Shown: positions 36,097-48,485, counted from the first letter of the stretch. The stretch: DNA of 64,000 bases from Brevipalpus yothersi (GCA_003956705.1 QZCP01000105.1:47718-111717); one strand, 5' to 3'. The notes: a model not told the origin generated them from the letters alone. Translations and numbers: made by a program.

Positions 36097-36464
36097 AGCC
36101 ACCTGTTCATCCGGATATACACAGTCTGATCGAAAATAATATGAAGCCGTGCGGTCAATTGGTAGAGAAAGGAATTTTATTCCTTGTTGAGTCAGTGAAA
36201 AATAAGAAAGGTAATCCGTTCAACATTTATCGATGTACTGTGTGCAGTTTTTGCCATCTCAATAAGGAACAAATTTTTCAACATGCTGGTGATCACTATC
36301 TGAGAGAATTTCGATGCGATTTTTGTGGCCGAGTTTCTGGTGATCTTCGTGCATGCAATATTCATCAGAAAAATTGTCAATACAAAACTAATCCAGATAT
36401 CGGTGGTGATAGTATATTACTAGGTAGCTGCCATTCTCGTGAAGTTCAAACTCAAATACAGTAG
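36097..36464 (+). CDS. small zinc-finger protein 1
   Basis: Coding 36141-36464, 107 aa. A 5' untranslated exon probably ends at 36013 (CAG/GTAAGT), with an 83-bp intron to the acceptor at 36096; the first ATG in the next exon is at 36141 and an in-frame stop lies upstream. Finger 1 is C-x2-C-x12-H-x3-H (from YRCTVC). Finger 2 is C-x2-C-x12-H-x3-C (from FRCDFC), a C2HC variant. Two fingers only, with no linker of the TGEKP type and no other domain. It could bind nucleic acid or protein. It resembles the gene about 2 kb downstream (FNIYRCTVCSF against FIVYKCTNCSF). A polyadenylation signal AATAAA is at 36640. Confidence 0.7.
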
Positions 36465-36639
36465 ACATTAATCATCATCATCAATTATCATTATTATTCA
36501 CTATCCATTTTTTTTATTCCGTTGTATTTTTTTCTGTACACGTTTGCGGTGTGCCGATGATCAATGGATTACACACACATGGAAATTTTTTTTTATCTGA
36601 CTATTATTTAAATCAGACAAGTTTTCTGTCAATGTTCAC

Positions 36640-36645
36640 AATAAA
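36640..36645 (+). terminator. polyadenylation signal of zinc-finger gene 1
   Basis: AATAAA about 176 bp after the stop codon. Confidence 0.55.
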
Positions 36646-38332
36646 GAATCGATTTGAAGTTTGGTGGTAAAAGTTTCATTTTTCTTTCGGATGTTCACGG
36701 GCTGGAAGGAAAAAAGTAGATCGGATGTGATGAATGTTTGAACAAACTAACACGATTGATAGATAATTTTCGAGATCTATCATATTGTCGAGATCAGATT
36801 CGTGATTCCAATATGGTTGTTTTAACAATAATTGGTAGCAAGTCTCAATCAATATCCACCCAAAATGAACTTGGTTTATCCCAAATCGAGATGATCAATT
36901 TTTCTTTCTTTCCAACAATAAAGTTTATCAGTTTTATTGTGTTCCATTTGAGGCACATGGAGAGCTGGCAATTTTTCTTCCTCTATTTTAATTGAGACGC
37001 ACTTTTACACTAATTGAGTTTCGAGCTGAACGAAATATGTTGAACGTCGAAAAAAAAACATGAAACATGATGTTTTATGATATAGTCTTGTCAATATCAC
37101 TTCAAGTTCAGCATGTATCATAAGCCTGATGATGAAAACAAAGTATATAACTATCGTTACAAATTCAATATTCAATAGGCTTATAAGCAGGTGATTCTTG
37201 ATGGGTTATGTGTGCTACTGTGTTCGGTGTCAAACTAAGTGTTCAACCATAACGGTAAATGTGAAATGATCGAAAATGTATCAATTTTCATATTTTCTGA
37301 TGAAACTTTGAAAGCAGTCCGAATTCATGGATAGTAACAGTAGTAATATTGTGAATGGCCAATAAATTATAAGTGAACAGAAATATTACATTTATCAAAA
37401 TCATTTATCATCAAGAATTTAGAATTGATTCATCGTGACAAGTTTTGAATACTGACATCACGTAAATTCGAATGAATCCAAATTACACACTTAATTGGCT
37501 AGTTAATGATCTGTTTTATACCAGAAAACAAATCACATTCATTCTCACCTAAACTAATGTATTCACAAACTTGACAAAATTTTCTAGACAAATTGTCACA
37601 TGTATAATTATATTGGCATCTTAACTACCCCTTAACTACGTAATATCAGTGAATTAAGATGCATCATCTCTTGAGATTATCTCTTTCTCTCTCTCTCTAT
37701 CTTGTGAATCTTTCATTATCGACTCTTGAAAGCTAATCAATTTCCTGTATCAATTAGCCACTTGTCCATCTCATTATGCTGATAACACAATCGACACTCT
37801 ATTGACCTACATTGTCTCAAGTGAACGGATTCAATTTCAAAGGTATCATCATGACCACCATATTTAGTCGGACTGTTAAAATGATGATGAAAGCGGGAAG
37901 AGAAAAAGAAAAACAAAAGAGTTCGCCATATTAACTGTGTTACTAATCATTTGAACAGTGTTTGATTGCAGCTGAAAAGAGTAGCAAATGCTGTTTTGAC
38001 GCTCTTGATTATTTCCTAATCACACATTCATCACATAACACACACATAAATCCATCGAGTGTTGGTGAGAGAGAGAAAGAGAGTATCCATGTCGATACGA
38101 ATCTAGTTTAATTTTATTGAACGTTATAATCAGAATCAAGCCTACTATCGTTAATTAGTGATATATATCTTTTGCCTTCCTTTTTTTCGAACCATACACA
38201 TACATTGACATTGACGCTAGACTTTTCTCCGGATCGTGATTAAAATACACTTATCATAATCATCATCAGCAACTTCGAACGAATCCTTTTTTTCACATTG
38301 ACATTCCAACATTCCATAACATTTGACTCATC
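36646..38332. other. intergenic stretch between the two zinc-finger genes
   Basis: AT-rich sequence with short CT/GA runs; an 85-codon open frame at 36738-36995 has no recognisable content. Confidence 0.55.
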
Positions 38333-38764
38333 ATGGATCCTAAGAATAATAATCAACTTAATCGAAAGTAAGATTTCTTATCCTTTTGAACGAAAAATAT
38401 TTTGAACTGTTTATATTGGAAAGTAGCGTTGTTTAGATTACAATTTGATTAATTTCGCTTTCATGCTTGTGTATATACTTTTTTCTTCCACAGTAAACAT
38501 TATGTCGTCTCAAGTGATCCAAAATCAAATGAAAATTATGTCGTGAGACAAGAGACTAGTGATAAGCAAGGCTGTTTTATTGTATACAAGTGTACAAATT
38601 GTTCATTCTCAACCGATGATAAGGTACAAATTAAGCGACATCGATGTAATTATGTTCGAAGTGATCATCGGTGTCCACAATGTGGACTATTTTTGGCCCG
38701 AGAACAATGGCTCATTACGCACATGAAGACTCATCAACTTCGTCCACCAAATCAGCCTCATTGA
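38333..38764 (+). CDS. small zinc-finger protein 2
   Basis: Two exons, 38333-38367 and 38494-38764; GAAA/GTAAG donor and CAG acceptor, phases match, 101 aa. It starts MDPKNNNQLNRN. Finger 1 has CTNC followed by 12 residues and H-x-C, an atypical spacing. Finger 2 is a standard C-x2-C-x12-H-x3-H (CPQC to HMKTH). It pairs with the gene at 36141 in fold, order and the text before finger 1, suggesting an old local duplication. Function unknown; nuclear location is a guess. Confidence 0.7.
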
Positions 38765-39595
38765 TGTGCCTTGAATACAATTGTTGTTGAAAATGTGTAT
38801 CCAATATTTGTTACATCTTCCATCGTGTCACCACGATTAATACCAGAAAGGCCCAGAAGTTTCCAAACTTAACATCTCTCATTACTTGATAAACTGTCGC
38901 TGTTGACAATCCACGTCATGGCTCTTGGCTGGCAAACTTTTGGTACATTTTGACTTATTGCTCTTGGAGTTCGATGTTTCAAATCATGAACCTTTATAAT
39001 AATTATCATCCTGGATTCATCAAGAAGATCACGGACACTTCATACTGTTCACATGTGAGTAGCTCTATCCGTTGAACCTTTACCGTATGAATTTATATGA
39101 TTATTAATGTAACGTTCATTTTCAGATCAAGATATCTACAAACATTCCATCAGTATGCGTATGTCCAGTGAAGGATGCTGTGATGAACTGTGCTGATGAA
39201 CTTTTGCCTCAGAGTTCGGGATATCAAATTCATGATTAGATAAACTTGAAAATTGGATTCCATGGAGGATCTCACTCCCAGCTTTCATTGGTGGCCCAAA
39301 CACACATGTAATTTACTGTACAAACGCTCAAAGTTTCATGGAAGATAAAAAATTCCTCTTCAAGTTGTTTTATGGGCTCACAAGATTTCAATTCCTTTTT
39401 TTCATCATCTCTAGATGTACTCTATCATTAAATCTCAGAGGGAAGCTCTAATCATTCGACTGTAATCTTTATCTAAGTGTTTAAATGGAACTGTAATACT
39501 CATGAGTATTCCACTTCATTGATTCATTGATTCCAAAATGGGGTTCATTTTCTTCACCCAATCAACACCAGACCATAAGAATTATAGTAGAAAAC
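38765..39595. other. intergenic stretch
   Basis: No coding segment seen. AT-rich 3' flanks of two convergent genes. Confidence 0.6.
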
Positions 39596-39601
39596 TTTAT
39601 T
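39596..39601 (-). terminator. polyadenylation signal of the sphingomyelinase gene
   Basis: AATAAA on the minus strand, about 99 bp after the stop codon. Confidence 0.55.
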
Positions 39602-39699
39602 CTATTGTACATGTATTTCGTAAAATATATCAAGCACAAGAAATAAGTTTTTTAAGTGTAAAAAATTGAGCCTTGCTGCTACATATAAGTTTTTCCTCT

Positions 39700-41458
39700 C
39701 TAGGATCGATACTCTGCAAAGAGATCGATCACTGTCCGTATGCCATGTTGTTCATATCGAAAAACAATCTCAACTACACCCATGATGGTAACCAAAAGTA
39801 TTAGTACGACAAAGGAAAAGAGGGAAAGCGTGATGAAACTGAGAATATTGTAGAAATAGTATGCAGTAAACATGAAAAATAACATAGCCAAGCCTAAAAT
39901 ACACAACAAATAAGTTAATCTCTGCTTGAAAGCTTTGTTCTGGTTCATATAATATTCTATAAGTTTGAAAGCTCTCTTCAAGTAAAGATTCGTAATCTCA
40001 TGATTGATCCCATTACCAGAATTGACATCATTATGGTTAATGAGAGAATTTGCGGGAATTCCATCAGAATTATCCCCATCCAAACTGAAATTATGAGGAT
40101 TGGAAATCGAATCACCAGACATCCTGGGACACGAATGCGATTTGTTGATCCTTAATCTAACCGCAACAGGTTGATGATCACTGAAAGAAAGGCCTGTAAA
40201 CGGATCTTTGCTTGAACACTTGATCTTTTCTGCAAAACATCGAAAATTTTTCTCATTGGAAGATATTTGATGACATTCTAGAGTTCTATCACAGCCTCGC
40301 TTGTTGATCAATTTGTACAGAATAAAATCAATCTGTTTGCCAACAGAATTTTCAGGATTTCTATTGCCTTTCTTTGTGTCTGAAGATGCAAAATGACCAC
40401 CGCTGTATGTGTTATCCAAATGGCCACAGGTAATGAAATCTGATGAATCTAAGCCAGAATCTGTCTCATGAACTTCAGCGTGATTGTAGCAATTGTGCAA
40501 GCCCGTTATAGATTCTATAGAAAAAAGAGAGGCAGATAGATTATTCTCCAGTTAAATATCTAAGGAAATCTCACCTAATAACTGGAAAGGAAATTCCTCA
40601 GGACTAGTGTTTAGATCTCCAGCCAAAATGAAGAGGTCACTCGAGCGTCCCACATCCGAAACCAAATCTTGGGTCATGTTAATGAATTTACCCAGTTGGA
40701 ATGATTGACAAATGCGATGTATGGAGTACTGATCCTCAAGGGCCTCGTTATCATTGTATTGAGCGTGCATCTGTGGAATGAGAGATGAACAATTAGCGAC
40801 CAGTTTATTAGAATGGTTTCATTCCCTGAGAAGGACAAGACTTCATTGAAAGAACATCTTACATGGGTGCAAAAAAGATGAACTCGAAGATCTTCTATGT
40901 CCACTCTCGCATACGCAACTCCTGTGTAAAGTTGAAAGATTGAAAAGATAGAGTTAAGCTTCAATTTTGTGCCCCAAAATGAGATAGTCTATTGAATAGA
41001 CTCTATCCTCAAACCTTTGCCACTGAACCAATCACCATGCCATGGACGAAAAGGAGATCCATTTACAGAGAAGGGCAAATAAGTGATGAAAGAGGGAATC
41101 CATTTGGACAATATTGCTAGACCACTAGTACCGATAAGGCTTTTTGTTGAGAAAAGATGAGCAAATTTGTAGCATGATGAGGTGGTCTGTTTGATAAGCT
41201 CAAAATCAGCTCGCACCCATAACTATAGGAATTAGAGAGAATGAAATTGAATGTAGATACCAAATTTTCATATAAATTTGCGATTCAACATACCTCTTGA
41301 AGAAAAACAAGGTCGTATTTTTGTTCATTAAGGTAAGACGCAATAGCTTGGATTCTTTGTCGCCGGTGTTTCGAAAAGAAAAGAAGACCCCAACAATTAA
41401 GAGTTATAATGTTGAGTGAAATTCCACCTGAACTTTTATCAGTATTACTTTCAGACAT
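39700..41458 (-). CDS. neutral sphingomyelinase (nSMase1 / SMPD2-like)
   Basis: Five exons: 41294-41458, 41015-41222, 40863-40921, 40575-40770 and 39700-40514; all phases agree, 480 aa. It hydrolyses sphingomyelin to ceramide and phosphocholine and belongs to the Mg-dependent DNase I-like phosphodiesterases. Visible catalytic features are ITLNCWG (N21), the metal-binding Glu55 in FLQELW, the TH-x-QA-like THMHAQY (about 143-149), GDLNTSP (D196, N198) and SDHQP (D322, H323). Two hydrophobic segments near the C-terminus (about 409-432 and 433-460) match the membrane anchor of the nSMase1 type. A low-complexity insert (about 340-385) lengthens it relative to the roughly 420-aa animal forms. Confidence 0.92.
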
Positions 41459-42440
41459 TGTCGAAAACTGTACAATATATAATGGAACTCATCAGAAAGA
41501 TCTCATGTGTAATTGTTCTCAGGATGATTTAAAAAAAAGTCTGTATCGTAAGGCTCCAATGTAAACAATGATCAAATCGATCAACAGCTGTGTAAAGCAG
41601 GATCATTTAATGTTATGAAGAGATGTGTTCAATGACATTCAGCTGATTACATTCAAATGAGAAAAAATTTAACCCCACTAGTCGAAAAAATCACTGAATA
41701 TTTGTTCAAAAATGATCCACAACAGACCATATGTTTATCAACACTAGAACGTCAATAATCATCGACCGGTTCACGTTGCGCGCTTTTCAATGCTGACCTC
41801 TCTCTATTCAGTGACGCAATTCAAGGGTTCTCCTTGAAATATTCTGTCGGTTTCATTTTTTGATATTATTTTCGAGAAAATTAGTAGCCAAATAAATTAT
41901 GGTCTTGATTGGTTAAATATTGTAGTTCACTTCTATGATCTTATGTATTCATCCAATCTTTCAGATTGATTCCGATTGATTGGATCCACATTATATTATA
42001 CAACATCTCACTTTGATAAGGAAATTTTTGAGATCTAAATCATTCAGACACTCACACAGCATTCTCAAACATTCAGAATCGGCGATCATCGTGTCCGATG
42101 GACTAGCAATATCAAAATCGTGTAGAAAGTAGAGTGAAAGACATTAGATTATGATTGCCGAAAACTCTCATCGGAGAACCTACACATTGGTAAAACTTTC
42201 GGAATCTTCCTTAGGTAGTCTTTGGATTATCTCGTCGAAAGACTTTTGCTATTTGGTATCGTTTCCTTTAAGGTGTCTTGTGTTGAGCAAGATACCGCGC
42301 CAAAGGTACAGTAAGATCATATCGAAGTGAGCGGATTTCACCACCTATTTTGAAGAAGAAGAAAATCTTAATCTATGCAAATCACTGATCACCATCCCAT
42401 TTACGTCGAATTCAGGTCGAATTCTGTTGGGTGCAAAATA
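41459..42440. other. intergenic stretch upstream of the sphingomyelinase
   Basis: No open coding segment recognised. It presumably holds the sphingomyelinase promoter and runs into the tRNA-synthetase relics. Confidence 0.5.
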
Positions 42441-42519
42441 ATCACTCAACAGCCATCGAACCGTTGAGAAGCTTTATACCCGGTTATCAACGTGTCAAAG
42501 AATCAAACAATCATCAAGA

Positions 42520-42697
42520 TATCCATCATGATGACGATAGTTATTTCATTCCTCAGAGATCTCACTTTCCTTGATCAGCAAGATCATAGATGAGCTTGGC
42601 TTCCTCACCATATTTACCGGTTAAAGTTTCTCGCAATTCACACACTGGCGTGTCCAACTCTTGGGCTCCATGTCTTTTGAAGCAATCGGTTATCAAT
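42520..42697 (-). pseudogene. histidyl-tRNA synthetase fragment (class II catalytic core), inverted
   Basis: On the minus strand one frame reads LITDCFKRHGAQELDTPVCE and continues LRETLTGKYGEEAKLIYDLA; these are motif-1-region sequences of HisRS. After DQGK a stop appears; a frame shift is needed to go on to RSLRNEITIV, the degenerate equivalent of SLRYDLTVP. There is no start or full gene. It lies head to head with plus-strand fragments of the same gene. Confidence 0.75.
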
Positions 42698-42739
42698 TTG
42701 AAAATTTTTCACGAATCAACATCGAATATCTCGAAAATG

Positions 42740-43164
42740 ATGGTGATGGTTAGTACATGCCCATCTGTACCATAGATGGATACAAGGATAGCTACAAGGC
42801 AACATGGCTCAGCGATTCATAAATTGGGCAAGGTAAGTTCTAGCACAAAATATTCTGTATCACCTTGATCGACAGCTCATGTCTCTTTCCTTCATAGCTG
42901 ACTTGGGATGAAATCAAGAAAGAAATGTGTGTAGAGAAAGGTCACAAGAAAAAATCTGCTGATAAGATTGGTGAACTCATCAAGCATCATGGCTCCAAAG
43001 AAATACTGGACGCACTTCTTAATCAAGAGTTGGGAACCAATCCTGGAGCTAAGGCAGGTCTCGAAGAGCTGAAACTATTGCACACCTATTGTGATGCTCT
43101 TCGAATAAATAGTTCAATCAAGTATGATCTGAGTCTAGCCCGTGGACTGGATTACTATACTTGA
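42740..43164 (+). pseudogene. histidyl-tRNA synthetase fragment with retained intron
   Basis: The text corresponds to the insertion and motif-3-proximal part of HisRS. The first piece (to AAATTGGGCAAG at about 42831) has a shifted frame and a stop. After a 67-bp intron (donor GTAAGTTC, acceptor CATAG) the frame LTWDEIKKEMCVEKG continues to SLARGLDYYT, the conserved HisRS signature, and then stops at once. The retained intron shows it arose by DNA duplication, not by reverse transcription. Confidence 0.8.
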
Positions 43165-43245
43165 TCGATTAATGAAGTTGTGGTCAAGAACAATCGAATT
43201 ATCTGAATAGGAAGTTATTCATTAAATTATATATATATTTCACAT

Positions 43246-43949
43246 TTAAACAGTTGGTATAATTAGAGTACTGGGAATTTCAGGTTTTTGGAGTCCAACA
43301 ATATCGATCAAATGAGTTTTTACTCTATGCTTTCCTTGGTATTTGCTGATTATAGTTAACATGAGAAGATCAGTTTTGTATATTGGTGGCAGAGGTCCAA
43401 TCATGGAGGGATGTATTTGCAGATTGACGGATACATTCTCACTGTATTTGTTACCCCATAATAAATACTTCTTCAGCTGATGAATGAAACCCAAACCTTT
43501 CTTAACCCACAGGCTGATGGAAACCTTTGAATTGTCCAAAATAATGGGTGGTAGAGTGCTGATCTTTCCAGCGGTCTTCCTGACAATGGTGAGTATGAAA
43601 ATATCGGATGGATCAGTTTTGATTTGGCACAACTCCTTCTCCGCTGGAGGCTTTGGAGTCGTAATGATGGGTTTCGGTGGTGGAGGGGGTGGAGGGGTTG
43701 GTCCCAGGGCGATGACCAGTCTGTTTTTTGGTGGTGTCGTTTTGACAATTTTTTTCACATACTTCACAACTCCTTTCTTGAGTCCTGTAAAGATTCAAAA
43801 ATAAAACAATTTTCAACATTTTAACTGGGCTAACAATCAATACATGTAGTGAGAACAAAGTTGTTTGAATTCTTACCTTTCGCTTCGATCGGAATACTTG
43901 AGAGAGCAATGACGATGAAAATTAGGGTGACTAAACGGGAAGAGTACAT
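43246..43949 (-). CDS. small secreted proline-rich protein, unrecognised
   Basis: Two exons, 43877-43949 and 43246-43784, joined by GT-AG (AAAG/GTAAG; TTACAG), giving 203 aa. The N-terminus MYSSRLVTLIFIVIALSSIP is a clear signal peptide, with cleavage probably near residues 20-23. A basic stretch (KKGVVKYVKKIVK) and a proline run (PTPPPPPPPKP, about 51-61) follow, then a roughly 130-residue C-terminal part with one cysteine and several VSL/ILTI beta-like stretches. No domain is recognised. It lies between two sets of HisRS pseudogene fragments on the opposite strand. A secreted structural or salivary-type role is a guess. Confidence 0.65.
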
Positions 43950-44119
43950 CTTGAATATTGACCAGATAGGTGAACAGTGAAAATTCGGAAACTAAGAGTT
44001 ATGGTTTGTTAATGGCAAGCCGACCAGGGAATGATTCGTATCGAGCTGGACAGTCGATTTATATTAGACCATTGACAGGAGGCAGGCCGATGGAACCCTA
44101 CCTCATGACGCAGAGTGAC

Positions 44120-44686
44120 CACGAGGTTAATACATGCCCCATCCCTACCATAGATGGATACAAGGCAACCTACTCAGCGATAGATAAATTGGGCAAGGTA
44201 AGTTCTAATGCAAAACATTCTGTATCACCTTGACCGACAACTCATGTCTCTTTTCTTCCCAGCTGACCTGGGATGGAATCAAGAAAGAGATGTGCGTGGA
44301 GAAAGGTCTTGTGGAAAAATCTACTGATAAGATTGGTGAATTCATCAAGCATCACAGTTCTATACTGGAAGCACTTCTCAATCAGGAGTTAGGAACCAAT
44401 CCCTAAGCTAAGGTAGGTCCATTGAACAAAGAATGAGCCACATTACTCAACCTGGTGTTAATTGTGATGCTATTTCAATTTGAGATGACATGGTTGCCAA
44501 AAGTCTGCAAATACTCCGAGAGCTTTGGAGCGAAGGTATATCTGCCGAGCATTCCTATAAGGCCAAGAGCCCTAAACTGAGGAAGGAGGTCCCTCATTTT
44601 GAGGAGCACAAGATTCCTTTCATCATTATTATCGGGTCAGATGAAGTGATAAGTGATATTCATCAAATCTTTCAGGCATCCGATTG
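44120..44686 (+). pseudogene. histidyl-tRNA synthetase fragment, second copy
   Basis: A second partial HisRS copy in the plus direction. KATYSAIDKLGK (exon end at about 44199) is followed by an intron (GTAAGTTC to CCCAG) and LTWDGIKKEMCVEKGLVEKS, then QELGTNP-stop. A later piece (about 44490-44686) matches the HisRS C-terminal anticodon-binding domain (LQILRELWSEGISAEHSYKA and IPFIIIIGSDEV). The middle catalytic part is missing and stops interrupt it, so it cannot make an enzyme. Its intron and flanking exons are close to the fragment at 42740-43164. Confidence 0.8.
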
Positions 44687-44689
44687 ATT

Positions 44690-45407
44690 GGGAATCCATA
44701 TTACATGTACAACATTAGCTCTGGGTGAAAGCCAAAATCTGTCCAATCAAATTAAACAACTTTTCATTTAACTGGATCAAGTTATCTGAATCGAAGAATT
44801 ACAAGAACATTTGTTTTTTTCCAAGAACAGAAATCGTGCAATGGGATGGAATCGTTGATATTTGACAGGATCTAAGTGTTCTTATATCATTTTTAGATGC
44901 TTCTATTGATTGTAGGGATTCTCAACAGGAACTTTGAACGTCGCTTGTGGAGTCAATGATCACTTTCTCTGTATAAAAAAGTTAAAGAAGATGAGGGTTC
45001 ATCATTTCCATCAGAGTGATAGATGAGTACACTTTAAAATTTCCCAATCAATCAAGCAATTTGGATCAACTGATGAATAAATTCTTTGAAACACTGATTG
45101 GACAATAATAATGTAAACTTTTTAATGTATTTTATATATAAAATGGACTGCAGAGCTTGGCTTCGCCCAAGAATCAGCGTTTCTACGTAAGATGAACGCT
45201 TTGTAAAGATGTCTAAGAAGATACAAAAATTTCCGTCTCCTAAAATGGAGATTAATTTACAATTCACATCTTGAATCAGACATGGGACGGTATTGCAGCT
45301 GTAAGAACGTCTATTGCAAAAAATCTTGAGTTGAGATATGATTCACTAGCTTTTCTTCTGAAATATGTTGACGGATATTCTTCGGGATTACTATCGAGAT
45401 ATTGGGT
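44690..45407. other. intergenic stretch
   Basis: No gene seen. 3' flank of the metal transporter on the minus strand and end of the HisRS relics. Confidence 0.55.
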
Positions 45408-46392
45408 TCATGTATTCACTGGCTCATGATTAGAACTTGGTACTGGTGATGGAGGATTGGACTGAGCAAGTGAATGGCTGTATTCGATTGAGTGCTTTTC
45501 AACCATATACTTTCCAATGAGTGGCAAATTAGTCAATAGATCACAACCCAGGACAACCAAGAAGCAGCCAACCTAGGAGAAAATGAGAGAGAAAGTTATG
45601 TTAATATTTTAATGTGAGAGTATAAAAATGCTCGAAAGTAACAAATGACTTACCAAGTAAATGAGGAAAACCAAATAATATATGACAAATAAAACAGTAA
45701 TGAGTACCACCCACCAGGTGAGAGCGAAATTGTTTTTAACAAAAGTGCCAACAAAAAATATATTGATGGATATGACTACTACTGAGAGTACTGCTGCAGT
45801 TACAATGTTAACAAAATCATTCTTAAATTGTCCCATAACTTTTGATGATGATGTGAAAGTCAAGGTTGGAAGAAGAGCGAAAGGTAGCTGGAGAGACATT
45901 AGAGCATTCAGAAGATCATTCATGCCTGTCAAATTTTCTTCTTTGTATCGAGCGATGAACAATGTTGGTAGAATTGCGATTGTTCGAGTCAAAAGAACTC
46001 TCTTCCATCTTGCCCAATTTATATTGAGAAATCCTTCCATTGCAAATTGACCACTGTAGGTGCCTGTCATGGTGGAACTTTGACCGGCAGCAAAAATTCC
46101 CACAGCCCAGATATAAAGAGCCGGTAAACCAAAGTAGCATCCAAGAAAAATTCCCTACAGCATCGAACAATGAAGATATCACATCAGAATTATCATCCTA
46201 CAATTTCCGTCGATAACATGAATTCTATTTCAACTTACAGCTTTGAAAAGGTCAGCATCAACAGGTTCATCATTCATAGGGAATGTACCATTAGGTATCG
46301 GATAATTGAGATTCGAGCATTGTGCGTTCTAAAAAAAGTGGTTTCATGTGTAAAATTGATAGTTAGTTACATCTTTTCTCGGAACGAAAAAT

Positions 46393-46432
<40 letters not shown>

Positions 46433-48485
46433 TCACCAAGCTTTGGATCGTGATCAACATAGCAAACAAAAAGTCAAACATGTGTATCCATCAAAAGTAA
46501 GTAATGAAATACTGACAAGGTGTGAATGTCATGTTTTTTATGGAATGGAATGTGAAGCGTTTCGGCAAAACCGTGTGAGAATGATTCGATCCATCTCGAC
46601 GCTTCAAAACAATGAAGAGAGATTCAATTTGCAACAACTACTTTCTCTGCTATATCATGACATTCCATTAAAAAAGCGAGGAGATAAAATGTTAGGAAGT
46701 CGGCACATAAAACCCTTATGAGTATATCAGTAATAATAGAGAATTTATGCCCTAGTATAGCTAAATATTGAGGATAGCTAAATAGCTGAAAAAATTGAGG
46801 ATTGATGATGCCATAAAAAAGGTTTTTTCAGAAAAAACAAAAAGAAGGAAAGGAGAAAGAATCCATAAAAAAGAAACAAAAGAGAGAAAAGACATTTATG
46901 CGATGATAGGTCATGAAAATTGTTGAAAATTATAAATTATAAATATTTATGGTTCATCGTACTGTTAGTGTAGTAGATGAGAAAACCTTGAGTTCCCCAA
47001 CAGATATAGAGAAAATAGTACCAGATGATATACAGCGTTATTTCAGATAACTTGATGTCGATCGAAGTAATCTCAATTCATGGAAAGAAAAATCAAACTG
47101 TCTATATTTGCTTAGACTAGATAGAATGAGAACGATTTGAATGATTGAATGATTGTTTCCTGATTCAGAATAATGTTACATGTATGTATGCTCTGGATAC
47201 AATAGATCAGATTGAACTGGGAAGTTTATACTACTGAATCAAAACTTAGACGCCTTTGAGCGATGAAACAAGAGTAATCTGAGCTGATTGAGTGGAATTG
47301 ATACTTACAACTTGCTCATTTGTTGTTCCGTATAAACTGTGGGCAAATACTGATGTTACGGAGATATTTATAACCAATGATACCAAAAGCGCAATAAAAG
47401 CTTCAATGAAAACATAGCGATTCGCATCTCGTACTTCTTCAGGCTTTGATCTATCAATCTTACGTGACTAAAGACAATAAAAAAAAGTCATGATCAATTA
47501 ACTGGTTGAGCTCTAATTGTCAGGAGAAAGTTTCCTATCTTATGATGACTTACTTTTACCAATGCTGAATGGAGGTAAAGGTTATGAGGCATTATTATGG
47601 CACCAATGATGCCCACAGCTTGTTCCAAGGCTCCTGGCTTACAATGAGAGCACCAAGGAATCAGTAGACCTGAACCCACTTTGATTGGAGATGGTTTAAC
47701 TTTGAAAAATTCATAACCAAATGTTCCGGCCATGATTGCTATCAGTAGACCGAAAAATGCTTCCAACTTTCGCAGTCCATACTTATCCAAGAATAGGAAA
47801 GTGAAAGTGTCACATATCGTGATTAGTACACCGGCAAATATTGATATATAACCTCCAGACAGTAGATGTAATGCTATCGCAGTTCCGATAACCTCTTGCA
47901 TGTCAGATCCGATGATTGCAATCTCGACCATGATCCATAGGAGAAGACGAGGAAATTTTGGATATCGACGATAACACAGTTCAGCTAGATGTAGACCGGT
48001 AACTGTTCCTAGACGAGCAGCCAATCTTTGCATTAATAAGCCTAAAAACGTTGACCACATGAGGACCCATAGTAGATGATACTCGGCAACTGTTCCTGAT
48101 TGTAAATCTGATTCAATATTTCCTGGATCAAGATAGGCAATACTCATCAAGAAACCAGGTCCCGTGAATGACCATAATCTTCGCCAACTGAATGCATACT
48201 GTGCAGGTGCCGGTAAAAATGAGAGAAATATGATTGAAATCACATCAGAGAATCGAAAATAGAAATTAAAATCATATGCTATCAACTCACATCAGTGGCA
48301 ACAGGGACTTGAATTTCTTCATTGAAATAAGTGTCACGTAAGTTTTTCTCTTCAGGTCTATCAGATGTGTGTCTATCATTTTGACTAGAAGATGGATCAT
48401 CACCACCATCATAAACAGGATTAACTGAACCATACCGGACTAGATCATCTCTGACTAAGTTCACACTGGGCTTGTTGGAATCCAT
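45408..48485 (-). CDS. NRAMP/SLC11 divalent metal transporter (DMT1 / Malvolio type)
   Basis: Six exons: 48291-48485, 47554-48198, 47309-47467, 46239-46328, 45654-46154 and 45408-45572; every exon ends in phase 0, 584 aa. It is a proton-coupled importer of Fe2+, Mn2+ and related ions at plasma or endosomal membranes. Signatures are DPGNIESDLQSG (metal-binding D89 and N92 of segment 1), MPHN (268-271, segment 6) and SSTMTGTYSGQF of the conserved transport loop. The loop between segments 7 and 8 carries NGT, a glycosylation sequon. The N-terminus ends in TYFNEEIQVP, as in animal SLC11A2. The ATG at 48485 is preceded by ACAG, so a 5' untranslated exon may lie upstream. A GA microsatellite lies in the intron at 46395. 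Confidence 0.95.
46395..46427. repeat. (AG)n microsatellite in a metal-transporter intron
   Basis: Perfect AG run in the intron between exons 3 and 4. Confidence 0.9.

Noticed and set aside
42925..43164. Open HisRS-like frame as a live gene
   Set aside because: It lacks the N-terminal and C-terminal parts, the preceding exon is frame-shifted, and it stops right after GLDYYT.
45682..46050. 122-codon plus-strand open frame
   Set aside because: Antisense shadow of metal-transporter exon 5.
46428..46721. 97-codon plus-strand open frame inside a metal-transporter intron
   Set aside because: Opposite strand to the host gene, no recognisable content, and its start lies against an AG microsatellite.
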